NCBI GenBank assembly: GCA_948999435.1
Contig: CARJCM010000016.1
Coordinates: 1 to 19,111, forward strand
DNA: 19,111 nt
Reading direction: 5' to 3'
DNA from: an uncultured Bacilli bacterium
GTDB taxonomy: Bacteria > Bacillota_I > Bacilli_A > RF39 > UBA660
Under the pieces are notes generated by a model. That model had not been told where the DNA came from, made no database searches, and worked only from the letters and a program-made list of their open reading frames with translations. Positions within the stretch are counted from its first letter, which is position 1. Every line of letters begins with the position of its first letter. The position numbers and the translations under genes were made by a program. Shown in pieces: positions 10,903 through 18,788 of this stretch.

Positions 10903-11442
10903 ATGAGTAATTATAGAAAATTATATGATGAAAAAATCATCAAAGGTTTAAAAGATGAATTTAAATATTCAAGTATTATGGAAGTACCTAAACTAGAAAA
11001 AATTGTTATCAATATGGGTTGTGGTGACGGAGCTCGTGACCATAAGTTTATTGAAGCAGCAGTTAAAGATTTAGAGGCTATAACTGGTCAAAAAGCAGTT
11101 GTTACTAAAGCTAAACATTCTATCGCAGGTTTTAAACTTCGTGAAGGTCAAGCTATTGGTGTTAAAGTTACTTTAAGAGGAGAAAAGATGTATGATTTCA
11201 TGGAAAAATTAATTCGTGTATCTCTTCCTCGTGTTCGTGACTTTAGAGGTGTTTCTAAAACTGCATTTGATGGAAAAGGTAATTATACTTTAGGTATTAA
11301 AGAACAATTAATTTTCCCAGAAATAGAATATGATAATGTTGTTAAAGTACGTGGTATGGATATAGTATTCGTTACTACTGCTAAAACAAACGATGAAGCA
11401 TTTGCTTTATTAAAGGCATTTGGAATGCCTTTTAAGAATTAG
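10903..11442 (+). CDS. rplE: 50S ribosomal protein L5
   Basis: L5 binds 5S rRNA in the central protuberance. The 179 residues have VPKLEKIVINMGCGDGARDH, AEAITGQK-like AITGQKAVVTKAKHSIAGFK, LPRVRDFRGVSKTAFDGKGN and GMDIVFVTTAKTNDEAFALL. Size is exactly that of common L5. AGGTGA before ATG; TAG joined to the rpsN ribosome binding site. Confidence 0.97.
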   Translation: MSNYRKLYDEKIIKGLKDEFKYSSIMEVPKLEKIVINMGCGDGARDHKFIEAAVKDLEAITGQKAVVTKAKHSIAGFKLREGQAIGVKVTLRGEKMYDFMEKLIRVSLPRVRDFRGVSKTAFDGKGNYTLGIKEQLIFPEIEYDNVVKVRGMDIVFVTTAKTNDEAFALLKAFGMPFKN

Positions 11443-11454
11443 GAGGTAATAGAC

Positions 11455-11640
11455 ATGGCTAAGAAAAGTATGATAATTAAAAGCAAAAGAACTCCAAAAT
11501 TTAAAGTTCGTGCTTATACTAGATGTGAGAGATGTGGAAGACCTCATGGTGTATTACGTAAATTTGGTATTTGCCGTATTTGCTTTAGAGAACTTGCAAA
11601 TGAAGGTAAAATACCTGGCGTAAAGAAATCAAGTTGGTAA
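11455..11640 (+). CDS. rpsN: 30S ribosomal protein S14, zinc-binding (type Z)
   Basis: S14 of the small-subunit head. The 61-residue short form carries a zinc ribbon: C24-E-R-C27 and C40-R-I-C43, spaced CxxC-x12-CxxC, with the end GKIPGVKKSSW. This is the C+ type that low-GC Gram-positives keep as the primary S14. AGGAGG 9 bp before ATG. Confidence 0.97.
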   Translation: MAKKSMIIKSKRTPKFKVRAYTRCERCGRPHGVLRKFGICRICFRELANEGKIPGVKKSSW

Positions 11641-11657
11641 GGAAGGAGGAATTTTAG

Positions 11658-12053
11658 ATGGTACAAGATAAAATTGCAGATATGCTTACAAGAATTCGTA
11701 ATGCAAATCAAATGAGATATGAGAAAGTTACAGTAATCGGTACAAAAATGACTTTAGGAATTGCTGAAATTCTTAAGAAAGAAGGTTATATTGCTGAATA
11801 TAACAATGAAAAATGTATCACTGGTGATAAACTTACTTTAACTTTAAAATATGGTGATAAAAAAGAAAGAGTTATCACTGGCTTAAAAAGAATCAGTAAA
11901 TCTGGTTTAAGAGTTTATGCTAAAGCTGATGAAATTCCTCGTGTTCTTAATGGACTTGGAATTGCAATTATTTCTACTTCTAAAGGTTTAATGACTGATA
12001 AAGAAGCTAGAAATGCTGGATTAGGAGGCGAAGTACTTGCCTATATTTGGTAA
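11658..12053 (+). CDS. rpsH: 30S ribosomal protein S8
   Basis: S8 binds helix 21 of 16S rRNA and in some species represses the spc operon. The 131 residues show DKIADMLTRIRNANQMRYEK, ILKKEGYIAEY, LKRISKSGLRVYAKADEIPR and the C-terminal STSKGLMTDKEARNAGLGGE. Normal length. GGAAGGAGG precedes ATG. Confidence 0.97.
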   Translation: MVQDKIADMLTRIRNANQMRYEKVTVIGTKMTLGIAEILKKEGYIAEYNNEKCITGDKLTLTLKYGDKKERVITGLKRISKSGLRVYAKADEIPRVLNGLGIAIISTSKGLMTDKEARNAGLGGEVLAYIW

Positions 12054-12062
12054 GGAAAATCT

Positions 12063-12602
12063 ATGAGTAGAATTGGTAATAGAAAAATCGCGATACCTAA
12101 CGGTGTTAGTGTAACTGTTGAAAATAATAAGTTAGAAGTTAAAGGTGCTAAAGGCTCTTTAACTAGGGAACTTCATAAATTAGTTGAAGTAGTAGTAGAA
12201 GAAACAAGTCTTACTACTAAAGCTAAAAACGATAGTAAAGAAGCTAATGTAAACGTTGGAACTATGAATTCATTAATCAGTAATATGGTTACTGGTGTAA
12301 GTGAAGGTTTCTCTAAAGGATTAGAAGCTGTTGGTGTTGGTTATCGTTTCCAAGTTAGTGGAAATAAAATTAATATCTCTGCTGGTTTCTCTCATCCTGT
12401 TGTAGTAGAAGTTCCAAGTGATTTAAAAGTTGAACAAGTAAGTAATACTGAAATTACTATTAGTGGTATTGATAAGCAAAAAGTATCTGAATTTGCGGCT
12501 AATATTCGTAAAATTAGAAAACCTGAACCTTATAAAGGAAAAGGTATTCGTTATAAAGGTGAATATGTTCGTCGTAAAGAAGGTAAGAAAGCTGCTAAAT
12601 AA
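12063..12602 (+). CDS. rplF: 50S ribosomal protein L6
   Basis: L6 sits near the GTPase centre and sarcin-ricin loop. Two tandem L6 folds are seen in 179 residues: MSRIGNRKIAIPNGVSVTVE at the start and VSGNKINISAGFSHPVVVEV in the second half, with the end KIRKPEPYKGKGIRYKGEYV. The ribosome binding site is modest, AAGGAAA just after the rpsH stop, 9 bp gap between genes. Confidence 0.97.
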   Translation: MSRIGNRKIAIPNGVSVTVENNKLEVKGAKGSLTRELHKLVEVVVEETSLTTKAKNDSKEANVNVGTMNSLISNMVTGVSEGFSKGLEAVGVGYRFQVSGNKINISAGFSHPVVVEVPSDLKVEQVSNTEITISGIDKQKVSEFAANIRKIRKPEPYKGKGIRYKGEYVRRKEGKKAAK

Positions 12603-12622
12603 GGTTAGAAAGGTCGGAAATT

Positions 12623-12979
12623 ATGATTAAAAAAGAAGCTAGTAATGTTGCACGTTTAAGAAGACACGCTCGTGTTCGTAATAAAATTAGTGGTACTCCA
12701 GAAGTTCCAAGATTAAATGTGTTTCGTTCAAATAATGGAATCTATGTTCAAGTAATTGATGATACAACTGGTAAAACCTTAGTTAGCTCATCAACTATTG
12801 AACTTAAAATTAAAAATGGTGGTAATATTGAAGCTGCTAAATTAGTAGGTGCTGATATTGCTAAAAAATGTAAAGATGCAAAAATTAAAACTGTTGTATT
12901 TGATAGAGGTGGATACCTATATCATGGACGTGTTGAAGCTTTAGCTGAAGCTGCACGTGAGAATGGTTTGGAATTCTAG
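12623..12979 (+). CDS. rplR: 50S ribosomal protein L18
   Basis: L18 binds 5S rRNA with L5. The 118-residue product has RLRRHARVRNKISGTPEVPR, LNVFRSNNGIYVQVIDD and the C-terminal FDRGGYLYHGRVEALAEAAR. The Lys/Arg-rich start binds RNA. The ribosome binding site is weaker than neighbours (GAAAGGTCGG). TAG ends 13 bp before rpsE. Confidence 0.96.
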   Translation: MIKKEASNVARLRRHARVRNKISGTPEVPRLNVFRSNNGIYVQVIDDTTGKTLVSSSTIELKIKNGGNIEAAKLVGADIAKKCKDAKIKTVVFDRGGYLYHGRVEALAEAARENGLEF

Positions 12980-12992
12980 AGTGGAGGACGTT

Positions 12993-13499
12993 ATGAGACA
13001 GAAGAATACACAAGAAACTAAGAAAAATTTATTAGAAGAAAAAGTTATTTCTATTGGTAGAGTAACAAAAGTTACCAAAGGTGGTAGACACTTTAGATTT
13101 TCTGCAACTGTTGTTGTAGGTAACCGTAAAGGTTTAGTTGGAATAGGTAATGGTAAAGCTAATGAAGTTCCAGAAGCTATCAAAAAAGCTTTACAAGCTG
13201 CTAATAAGAATGTTACTAAAGTATCACTTATTGACAATAGAACTATTCCTCATGAAGCTACTGCTAAGGTAGGTCGTGCTGTTGTTATGATTAAACCTGC
13301 TAAAGAAGGTACTGGAGTTATCGCTGGTGGTGCTGCTCGTGCTGTTCTTGAACTTGCAGGTGTTAAAGATATCGTATCAAAATCTCAAGGTTCAAATACA
13401 AAAATTAATGTTGCTAAAGCTACACTTGAAGCTTTAAAATCACAAAAGAGTCCTGCTAAAATAGCAGCACTTCGTGGTAAGAAAGTGGAGGAGTTATAA
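12993..13499 (+). CDS. rpsE: 30S ribosomal protein S5
   Basis: S5 helps decoding fidelity and mRNA unwinding. The start at 12993 (MRQKNTQETKK) follows GTGGAGG; upstream in-frame starts from 12957 lie inside rplR and would add unlikely residues. The 168-residue product has the double-stranded RNA-binding fold: VTKGGRHFRFSATVVVGNRK and VGIGNGKANEVPEAIKKALQ, then VIAGGAARAVLELAGVKDI. The 3' end carries the ribosome binding site of rplO. The rpmD gene usual in the next position is absent. Confidence 0.96.
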   Translation: MRQKNTQETKKNLLEEKVISIGRVTKVTKGGRHFRFSATVVVGNRKGLVGIGNGKANEVPEAIKKALQAANKNVTKVSLIDNRTIPHEATAKVGRAVVMIKPAKEGTGVIAGGAARAVLELAGVKDIVSKSQGSNTKINVAKATLEALKSQKSPAKIAALRGKKVEEL

Positions 13500-13500
13500 T

Positions 13501-13944
13501 ATGAAATTAGAATCATTGCCTAAATCAAATGAAACTAAAGCTCGTAAAAGAGTAGGTCGTGGTCCTGGATCTGGTACTGGTAAAACAGCAGGTCGTGGGG
13601 AAAACGGTCAAAAGTCTAGAAGTGGAGCAAGTATTAGTGCTTGGTTCCAAGGTGGACAAACTCCTATTTATAGAAGAGTTCCTAAACGTGGATTTAATAA
13701 TGCTCGTTTTGAAACTAAATTTGCAACAATTAATTTAAGTACTTTAGATAAATTCTTTAACGATGGTGATGTTGTTACTCCAGAAGTTCTAAAAGAACGT
13801 GGAATTATTAAAAAACAACTAAGCGGTGTTAAAGTACTTGCTAACGGTGAAATTACTAAGAAATTAACTGTTAAAGCAAATCGTTTCTCATCTTCAGCTG
13901 TTACTAAAATCGAAAATGCTGGCGGTAAAGCTGAGGTGATTTAG
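13501..13944 (+). CDS. rplO: 50S ribosomal protein L15
   Basis: L15 is a late assembly protein. It starts MKLESLPKSNETKARKRVGR with the Gly-rich GPGSGTGKTAGRGENGQKSR loop, then FQGGQTPIYRRVPKRGFNN and a C-terminal L15/L18e fold. Length 147. ATG 13501 lies one base after the rpsE stop, with GTGGAGGAG within rpsE; a longer frame from 13474 is inside rpsE and rejected. Stop TAG touches the secY ATG. Confidence 0.96.
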   Translation: MKLESLPKSNETKARKRVGRGPGSGTGKTAGRGENGQKSRSGASISAWFQGGQTPIYRRVPKRGFNNARFETKFATINLSTLDKFFNDGDVVTPEVLKERGIIKKQLSGVKVLANGEITKKLTVKANRFSSSAVTKIENAGGKAEVI

Positions 13945-15207
13945 ATGTTTAAAGGGATTGCCAAAATATTTAGTAAACAAAATAAAGATTTAAGAAAAAG
14001 AATCTACTTTACATTATTCTGTTTAGGTTTCTTTGCTCTTGGTTTAAATATAACTATTCCTTGGGCAAGTACTGTTTATTCAGAACTTCACTTTTTAGAA
14101 ATCTTTAACTTAATGAGTGGTGGAGGACTTCGTAGTTTCTCTATCTTCGGAATGGGTGTTAGTCCATATATTACGGCAAGTATTATTACGCAGTTATTAC
14201 AAATGGATATAATTCCTTACTTTAAAGATTTGAAAGAACAAGGTTATGTTGGTAGACAAAAGATTAATAAAATAACTAGATATTTAGGTATTATTATTGC
14301 CTTTATTCAAGCATATGCTATATCAATATTCTATTTAAATGGAGCATCTGGTATGGATATGTTAAAAACTAGCTTAGTAATGACTGCTGGTACAGCATTC
14401 TTACTATGGATGGGTGACCAAATTAGCCAAAAAGGTATTGGTAACGGCCAATCTCTATTAATTATGGCAGGTATCTTGATTAGTTTACCTAGTGTATTTA
14501 CTAGTGCTTATGGAGCATTTATTCATGGCTCATTTGAAACTGGTCTTGGAATTACTTTATTTGGTCTATTTATCTTAAGCTATGTTTTAATAATTGTAGG
14601 TATTATTTGGATTCAACTTGCTGAGAGAAGAGTTCCAATTCAATACTCAAATAGAACTAATAGTGCATATGGCTCTCAAACTTCATTCTTGCCTATTAAA
14701 ATTAATAGTGCTGGAGTTATGCCAGTTATATTTGCTTCAGTTCTAACAACTATACCTGCAACAATTGTTGCGTTTACTAAGAATCAAGCCGCAATTAATT
14801 TTGTAAATAATTATATTGTTTATACTTCACCAACTGGTTTATTACTTTATATTTTCTTAATATTTGTATTTGGATATTTCTATACTTTCTTAAGTATGAA
14901 TCCTGAGGAAATGAGTAAAAACTTAAATAAAAATGGTGGATATATTCCAGGAGTAAGACCTGGTGAGGATACTACTAAATATATTAGTAAATCTTTATCT
15001 AGACTTACTTTAGTTGGTTCTTTATTCTTAGTAATACTTGCTGGTCTTCCAGTAGTTATTTCAATGGTTACAGAACTTCCTAGTAATGTAACTATTGGTG
15101 GTACAGGAATACTTATCGTTGTAGGTGTTGCAATAGAAACTTATAAACAAATTGAAAGTAGTTTAACTGCTAGAAGCTATGCTGCAAAGAAAAAGAGGTT
15201 TAGATAA
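13945..15207 (+). CDS. secY: Preprotein translocase subunit SecY
   Basis: SecY is the channel of the Sec translocon in the cytoplasmic membrane, working with SecE, SecG, SecA or the ribosome. The 420 residues contain about ten hydrophobic spans. Landmarks: a first span near residue 20-40 (GFFALGLNITIPWAS), the plug and second span (SGGGLRSFSIFGMGVSPYIT, QLLQMDIIPYFKDL), the cytosolic loop QLAERRVPIQYSNR, and the large C5 loop MNPEEMSKNLNKNGGYIPGV, RPGEDTTKYI. Follows rplO with no gap; GAGGTGAT in the rplO end serves as ribosome binding site. Confidence 0.98.
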   Translation: MFKGIAKIFSKQNKDLRKRIYFTLFCLGFFALGLNITIPWASTVYSELHFLEIFNLMSGGGLRSFSIFGMGVSPYITASIITQLLQMDIIPYFKDLKEQGYVGRQKINKITRYLGIIIAFIQAYAISIFYLNGASGMDMLKTSLVMTAGTAFLLWMGDQISQKGIGNGQSLLIMAGILISLPSVFTSAYGAFIHGSFETGLGITLFGLFILSYVLIIVGIIWIQLAERRVPIQYSNRTNSAYGSQTSFLPIKINSAGVMPVIFASVLTTIPATIVAFTKNQAAINFVNNYIVYTSPTGLLLYIFLIFVFGYFYTFLSMNPEEMSKNLNKNGGYIPGVRPGEDTTKYISKSLSRLTLVGSLFLVILAGLPVVISMVTELPSNVTIGGTGILIVVGVAIETYKQIESSLTARSYAAKKKRFR

Positions 15208-15208
15208 A

Positions 15209-15895
15209 ATGAAAAATGTCATTTTTATCGCTCCTCCAGCAGCTGGTAAAGGAACTATAAGTGATTATTTAGTTAAAAACTTTAATTATGTTCATTTAAG
15301 TACAGGTGATATGCTTAGAAGTGAAGTCGCTAGTGGAAGTTTACTTGGTAAAGAAATTGATGCATTAATTTCTAAAGGTTCTTTAGTTAGTGATGAACTT
15401 ATTATAAAGTTAGTTGAATCTAAACTTAAAAATGAATTATTTGGAAAATTATTTATCTTAGATGGTTTTCCTAGAACTTTACCACAAGCTGAGAAGTTAG
15501 ATGAAATGTTGATAAGTATGGGAGTTACTAACAATGTTGTTATCTACTTAGATGTAACTTTAGAAGAAGCTACAAAAAGGGCAGTTGGTAGAATAGTTTG
15601 TCCTAAGTGTAGTAGAAGTTATAATGTTTATTATAAAGAAGCAAGTCCTTTAATAGAAGGTATTTGTGATGATTGTGGTGTAGCACTAGAAAAAAGAAGT
15701 GATGATACAGAAGAAACTTTTAAAAAGCGTTATCAAACTTATTTAGATAGTACAAGCCCAATTATTAATTATTATAAACAAAAAGGAATACTAGAAAGTA
15801 TTAATGTAATGCGAACTCAAAATGAAGTCGCAAAAGACATTTTATCAGTTATAAATGATGAAAATGTTAGTGTAAAGAGGCGAAAAAGTGATTAG
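15209..15895 (+). CDS. adk: Adenylate kinase, zinc-lid type, with an altered P-loop
   Basis: Catalyses ATP + AMP = 2 ADP. ATG 15209 gives MKNVIFIAPPAAGKGTISDY, with AAGAGG 9 bp upstream inside secY; a longer frame from 15179 is in secY. The usual GxPGAGKGT loop is APPAAGKGT here: both outer glycines are alanine while G-K-G-T is kept. The AMP-binding region STGDMLR, DGFPRTLPQAE and the lid follow. The lid has CPKC and CDDC, a four-cysteine zinc site common in Gram-positives. Length 228, slightly long. It overlaps map by 8 bp. Confidence 0.95.
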   Translation: MKNVIFIAPPAAGKGTISDYLVKNFNYVHLSTGDMLRSEVASGSLLGKEIDALISKGSLVSDELIIKLVESKLKNELFGKLFILDGFPRTLPQAEKLDEMLISMGVTNNVVIYLDVTLEEATKRAVGRIVCPKCSRSYNVYYKEASPLIEGICDDCGVALEKRSDDTEETFKKRYQTYLDSTSPIINYYKQKGILESINVMRTQNEVAKDILSVINDENVSVKRRKSD

Positions 15896-16655
15896 TATTA
15901 AAAGTGAAAGAGAAATAAATTTGATGCGAAAAGCTGGGTACTTAAATTTTCTTACACATGAGGAAATTAAAAAACATATTAAACCTGGTGTTACTACTAA
16001 AGAATTAGATAGAATAGCTTATAAATTTATTTCTTCACATAATGCTATACCATCTTGTCTTAACTATGAAGGGTATCCTGCTAGTATATGTGTTTCAATT
16101 AATGACGAAGTTGTACATGGTATTCCAAGTTCACGTAAAATTCAAAATGGAGATATAGTTTCAATTGATTTTACGGTTAGACTTGATGGATATGAATCAG
16201 ATAGTGCAAGAACATATATTGTAGGAGATGTTCCTAAAGAAGTAGAAGAGCTAGTTATAAATACAGAAAAAGCTTTATATGAAGGTATAAAACAAGTTAA
16301 ACCTGGTGCAAGAATTGGTGATATATCAAATGCGATTGAAACTTATGCACATACACATGGTTTAAGCGTAGTAGAAGAGCTAGTTGGACACGGAATTGGT
16401 ACTAATATGCATGAAGATCCTGATGTTCCAAATTATGGAGCTAAGGGTACAGGACCTATTTTAAAAGAAGGTATGGTAATTGCTATTGAACCAATGCTTA
16501 ATTTAGGTAAAAGAAATGTCTGTATGCTTGATGATGATTGGACGATTGTTACGGAAGATGAATTCCCTAGTGCACATTTTGAACATACAGTGGCAGTTAC
16601 AAAGACAGGAGTAAAAATATTAACAGGAGATATTAGCGATGGCGAAAAAATTTAA
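15888..16655 (+). CDS. map: Type I methionine aminopeptidase
   Basis: Removes the starting methionine from new proteins. GTG at 15888 is the start, 7 bp after AAGAGG, giving MISIKSEREINLMRKAGYLN. Metal ligands are visible in order: two Asp in IDFTVRLDGYESDSARTY, His in HGIGTNMHEDPDVPNYG, Glu in AIEPMLNLG and Glu in FEHTVAVT; the substrate His is in VVHGIP. Length 255, usual. It overlaps adk by 8 bp and infA by 17 bp, so the three are translationally coupled. Confidence 0.96.
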   Translation: MISIKSEREINLMRKAGYLNFLTHEEIKKHIKPGVTTKELDRIAYKFISSHNAIPSCLNYEGYPASICVSINDEVVHGIPSSRKIQNGDIVSIDFTVRLDGYESDSARTYIVGDVPKEVEELVINTEKALYEGIKQVKPGARIGDISNAIETYAHTHGLSVVEELVGHGIGTNMHEDPDVPNYGAKGTGPILKEGMVIAIEPMLNLGKRNVCMLDDDWTIVTEDEFPSAHFEHTVAVTKTGVKILTGDISDGEKI

Positions 16656-16893
16656 TAATAAAAAATTAGAACAAAATTCGAAAGAAGAGAAAATTGAAGT
16701 AGAAGGAAAAGTAATAGAAGTACTTAAGGGTAGCGATTACTTAGTAGAACTACCAAATGGATTTACTGTAAAAGCCTACGTTTCTGGTAAAATGCGAGTA
16801 AATATGATTCGTATCTTACCAGGGGACACAGTAACAATAGAGCTTTCGCCTTATGATTTAACACGTGGGCGTATAACATGGAATAAAAGATAA
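16639..16893 (+). CDS. infA: Translation initiation factor IF-1
   Basis: IF-1 occupies the A site during initiation. The OB fold is clear: IEVEGKVIEVLKGSDYLVEL, then VSGKMRVNMIRILPGD and the highly conserved LSPYDLTRGRITW. It has 84 residues against about 72 normally, because of a 12-residue Lys/Asn/Gln-rich stretch at the N-terminus. ATG 16639 is supported by AGGAGA 8 bp upstream; no later start is well placed. It overlaps the map end by 17 bp. Confidence 0.95.
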   Translation: MAKKFNNKKLEQNSKEEKIEVEGKVIEVLKGSDYLVELPNGFTVKAYVSGKMRVNMIRILPGDTVTIELSPYDLTRGRITWNKR

Positions 16894-16906
16894 TGGAGGT
16901 ATTATA

Positions 16907-17020
16907 ATGAAAGTTAGACCATCAGTAAAAAAGATTTGTAAAAAGTGTAAAATAATTAGAAGAAAAGGTAAAGTTATGGTTATTTGTGAAAATCCTAAAC
17001 ACAAACAAACCCAAGGCTAA
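16907..17020 (+). CDS. rpmJ: 50S ribosomal protein L36
   Basis: L36 is the smallest ribosomal protein and stabilises 23S rRNA with a zinc ribbon. Translation gives 37 residues, MKVRPSVKKICKKCKIIRRK then GKVMVICENPKHKQTQG. Zinc ligands C11, C14, C27 and H32 are all present, so this is the zinc-binding form. TGGAGG lies 6 bp before ATG. Sits between infA and rpsM as in most firmicutes. Confidence 0.96.
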   Translation: MKVRPSVKKICKKCKIIRRKGKVMVICENPKHKQTQG

Positions 17021-17035
17021 TAAAAGGAGGTAATT

Positions 17036-17410
17036 ATGGCACGTATTAAAAATATTGAATTACCAGGAGAAAAACATGTATTTGTAGGACTTACTGCAAT
17101 TTATGGTATTGGTAATAATTTAGGAAGAACAATTTGTGAAAATGCAGGAGTTAATCCTGAAACTAAAGTTAAAGATTTAACAGATGATGAAATTACTCGC
17201 TTACGTAAAGAAGTAGATAACCACGTTGTTGAAGGTGATTTACGTCGTAATGTTCAAATGAGTATTAAAAATAAAATGGAGATTGGTTGCTATCAAGGTG
17301 TTAGACATAAAAAAGGACTTCCAGTTAGAGGTCAAAGAACTAGCCGTAATGCCCATACTCGTAAGGGTAGAGGTAAAGTAGTAGCTAACAAGAAAAAAGT
17401 AGGAAAGTAG
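17036..17410 (+). CDS. rpsM: 30S ribosomal protein S13
   Basis: S13 contacts the P-site tRNA and the large subunit. The 124 residues have MARIKNIELPGEKHVFVGLT, AIYGIGNNLGR with a helix-two-turn-helix, and the basic end GLPVRGQRTSRNAHTRKGRG. AAAGGAGG precedes ATG. TAG is fused to the rpsK ribosome binding site. Confidence 0.97.
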   Translation: MARIKNIELPGEKHVFVGLTAIYGIGNNLGRTICENAGVNPETKVKDLTDDEITRLRKEVDNHVVEGDLRRNVQMSIKNKMEIGCYQGVRHKKGLPVRGQRTSRNAHTRKGRGKVVANKKKVGK

Positions 17411-17420
17411 GAGGTTAATT

Positions 17421-17804
17421 ATGGCATATAATAGAAGAAAAAGAAAAGTTAAGAAGAATATTCCTGAAGCTGTTGCACATATCCATTCTACTTATAACAA
17501 TACAATTGTTACTATTACAGAAAAAGATGGTAGTGTAATCGCTTGGGCATCAAGTGGTACTATTGGTTACAAAGGAAGTAAAAAGAAAACTCCTTTTGCT
17601 GCTGGTATTGCTGCAGATGCTGCTGCTAAAGCTGCTATGGAACAAGGAGTTAAAAAAGTTGATGTTGTAGTAAAAGGTTTAGGAAGTGGTAGAGAAACTG
17701 CTATACGTTCTTTACAAGCAGCTGGACTTGAAATTTTATCTATAACTGATGAAACACCAGTTCCACATAATGGTTGTCGTCCACCAAAACGTCCAAGAAA
17801 TTAA
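17421..17804 (+). CDS. rpsK: 30S ribosomal protein S11
   Basis: S11 lies on the platform near the E site. The 127 residues include AHIHSTYNNTIVTITEKDG, SSGTIGYKGSKKKTPFAAGI, VKGLGSGRETAIRSLQAAGL and the conserved end TPVPHNGCRPPKRPRN. Follows rpsM by 10 bp with a TAGGAGG site. Confidence 0.97.
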   Translation: MAYNRRKRKVKKNIPEAVAHIHSTYNNTIVTITEKDGSVIAWASSGTIGYKGSKKKTPFAAGIAADAAAKAAMEQGVKKVDVVVKGLGSGRETAIRSLQAAGLEILSITDETPVPHNGCRPPKRPRN

Positions 17805-17829
17805 TATATAAAGAAAGGGTCAAAAAAAT

Positions 17830-18774
17830 ATGATTAGTTTTGAAAAACCAGAATACCGTATTGCTGAATATCAAGAAAGCAATAACTTTGGTAAATTTGA
17901 ATTAGAACCCCTTGAAAGAGGTTTTGGAACAACTATTGGAAATGCAATTAGAAGAGTTATGTTATCAAGCTTACCAGGAAGTGCTATAACTTCTGTTAAA
18001 ATTGAAGGAGTTATGCATGAATTCCAAAAAATTGATGGAGTAGTTGAAGATGTAACTAGTATTGTACTCGCACTTAAAAGTGTTGTAGTTAAAAATCATA
18101 CTGAAGAAGTTAAAACTTTACATTTATTTAAAGATACAGAAGGTCCTGTTACTGCAGGAGATTTTGAAAAAAATTCTGATGTAGATATTGTTAACCCAGA
18201 CTTAGTTATTTGTAACTTAGTTGAGGGTGGTAAAATCGATATGGAAGTTACTATTTTTAATGGTAAAGGATATGTTGATGCTAAAGAAAATAAGAAGTTA
18301 TTTGCAGAAAATAAAGTTGGAGTTATTGCAATAGATTCTAATTATTCTCCTATTGAACTTGTTAAATATGAAGTTGAATCTACTCGTGTAGGTCAAAATG
18401 AAAACTTTGATAAGTTAGTAATGGAAATTAGTACTAATGGTAGTATGTCTCCAGAAGAAGCTATGGCTTTATCTGCTAGAATCTTAATTGAACATTTTAA
18501 TATCGTTGCTGATTTAAATTCAATTAGTGATGTTACAGGTTTAATGCAAGAAAAGAAAGTAGATACTATAACTAAAACTTTAGAAACACCTATTGAAGAA
18601 ATTGAATTCTCTGTTAGAGCTTATAATTGTCTTAAAAGAGCTGGTATTCATACTGTTCAAGACCTTATCTCTAAAAGAGAAGTTGAAGTTACTAAGATAC
18701 GTAATTTAGGTAAGAAATCACTTAAAGAAGTACTTGATAAAGTAGCTGAAATGGGACTTAAATTTAGAGACTAA
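17830..18774 (+). CDS. rpoA: DNA-directed RNA polymerase subunit alpha
   Basis: Alpha dimerises to assemble RNA polymerase and contacts promoter UP elements and regulators. The N-terminal domain (about 1-230) shows LEPLERGFGTTIGNAIRRVM and LSSLPGSAITSVKIEGVMHE. The C-terminal domain (about 250-314) has the helix-hairpin-helix SVRAYNCLKRAGIHTVQDL and IRNLGKKSLKEVLDKVAEMG. Length 314, usual for firmicutes. Ribosome binding site AAAGGG upstream of ATG. Confidence 0.98.
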   Translation: MISFEKPEYRIAEYQESNNFGKFELEPLERGFGTTIGNAIRRVMLSSLPGSAITSVKIEGVMHEFQKIDGVVEDVTSIVLALKSVVVKNHTEEVKTLHLFKDTEGPVTAGDFEKNSDVDIVNPDLVICNLVEGGKIDMEVTIFNGKGYVDAKENKKLFAENKVGVIAIDSNYSPIELVKYEVESTRVGQNENFDKLVMEISTNGSMSPEEAMALSARILIEHFNIVADLNSISDVTGLMQEKKVDTITKTLETPIEEIEFSVRAYNCLKRAGIHTVQDLISKREVEVTKIRNLGKKSLKEVLDKVAEMGLKFRD

Positions 18775-18788
18775 GGAGGTAAAAAGAT

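Noticed and set aside
12941..13237. Minus-strand frames inside ribosomal genes (also 8190-8444, 9170-9361, 15292-15534)
   Set aside because: Antisense shadows of conserved genes; no independent coding signals.
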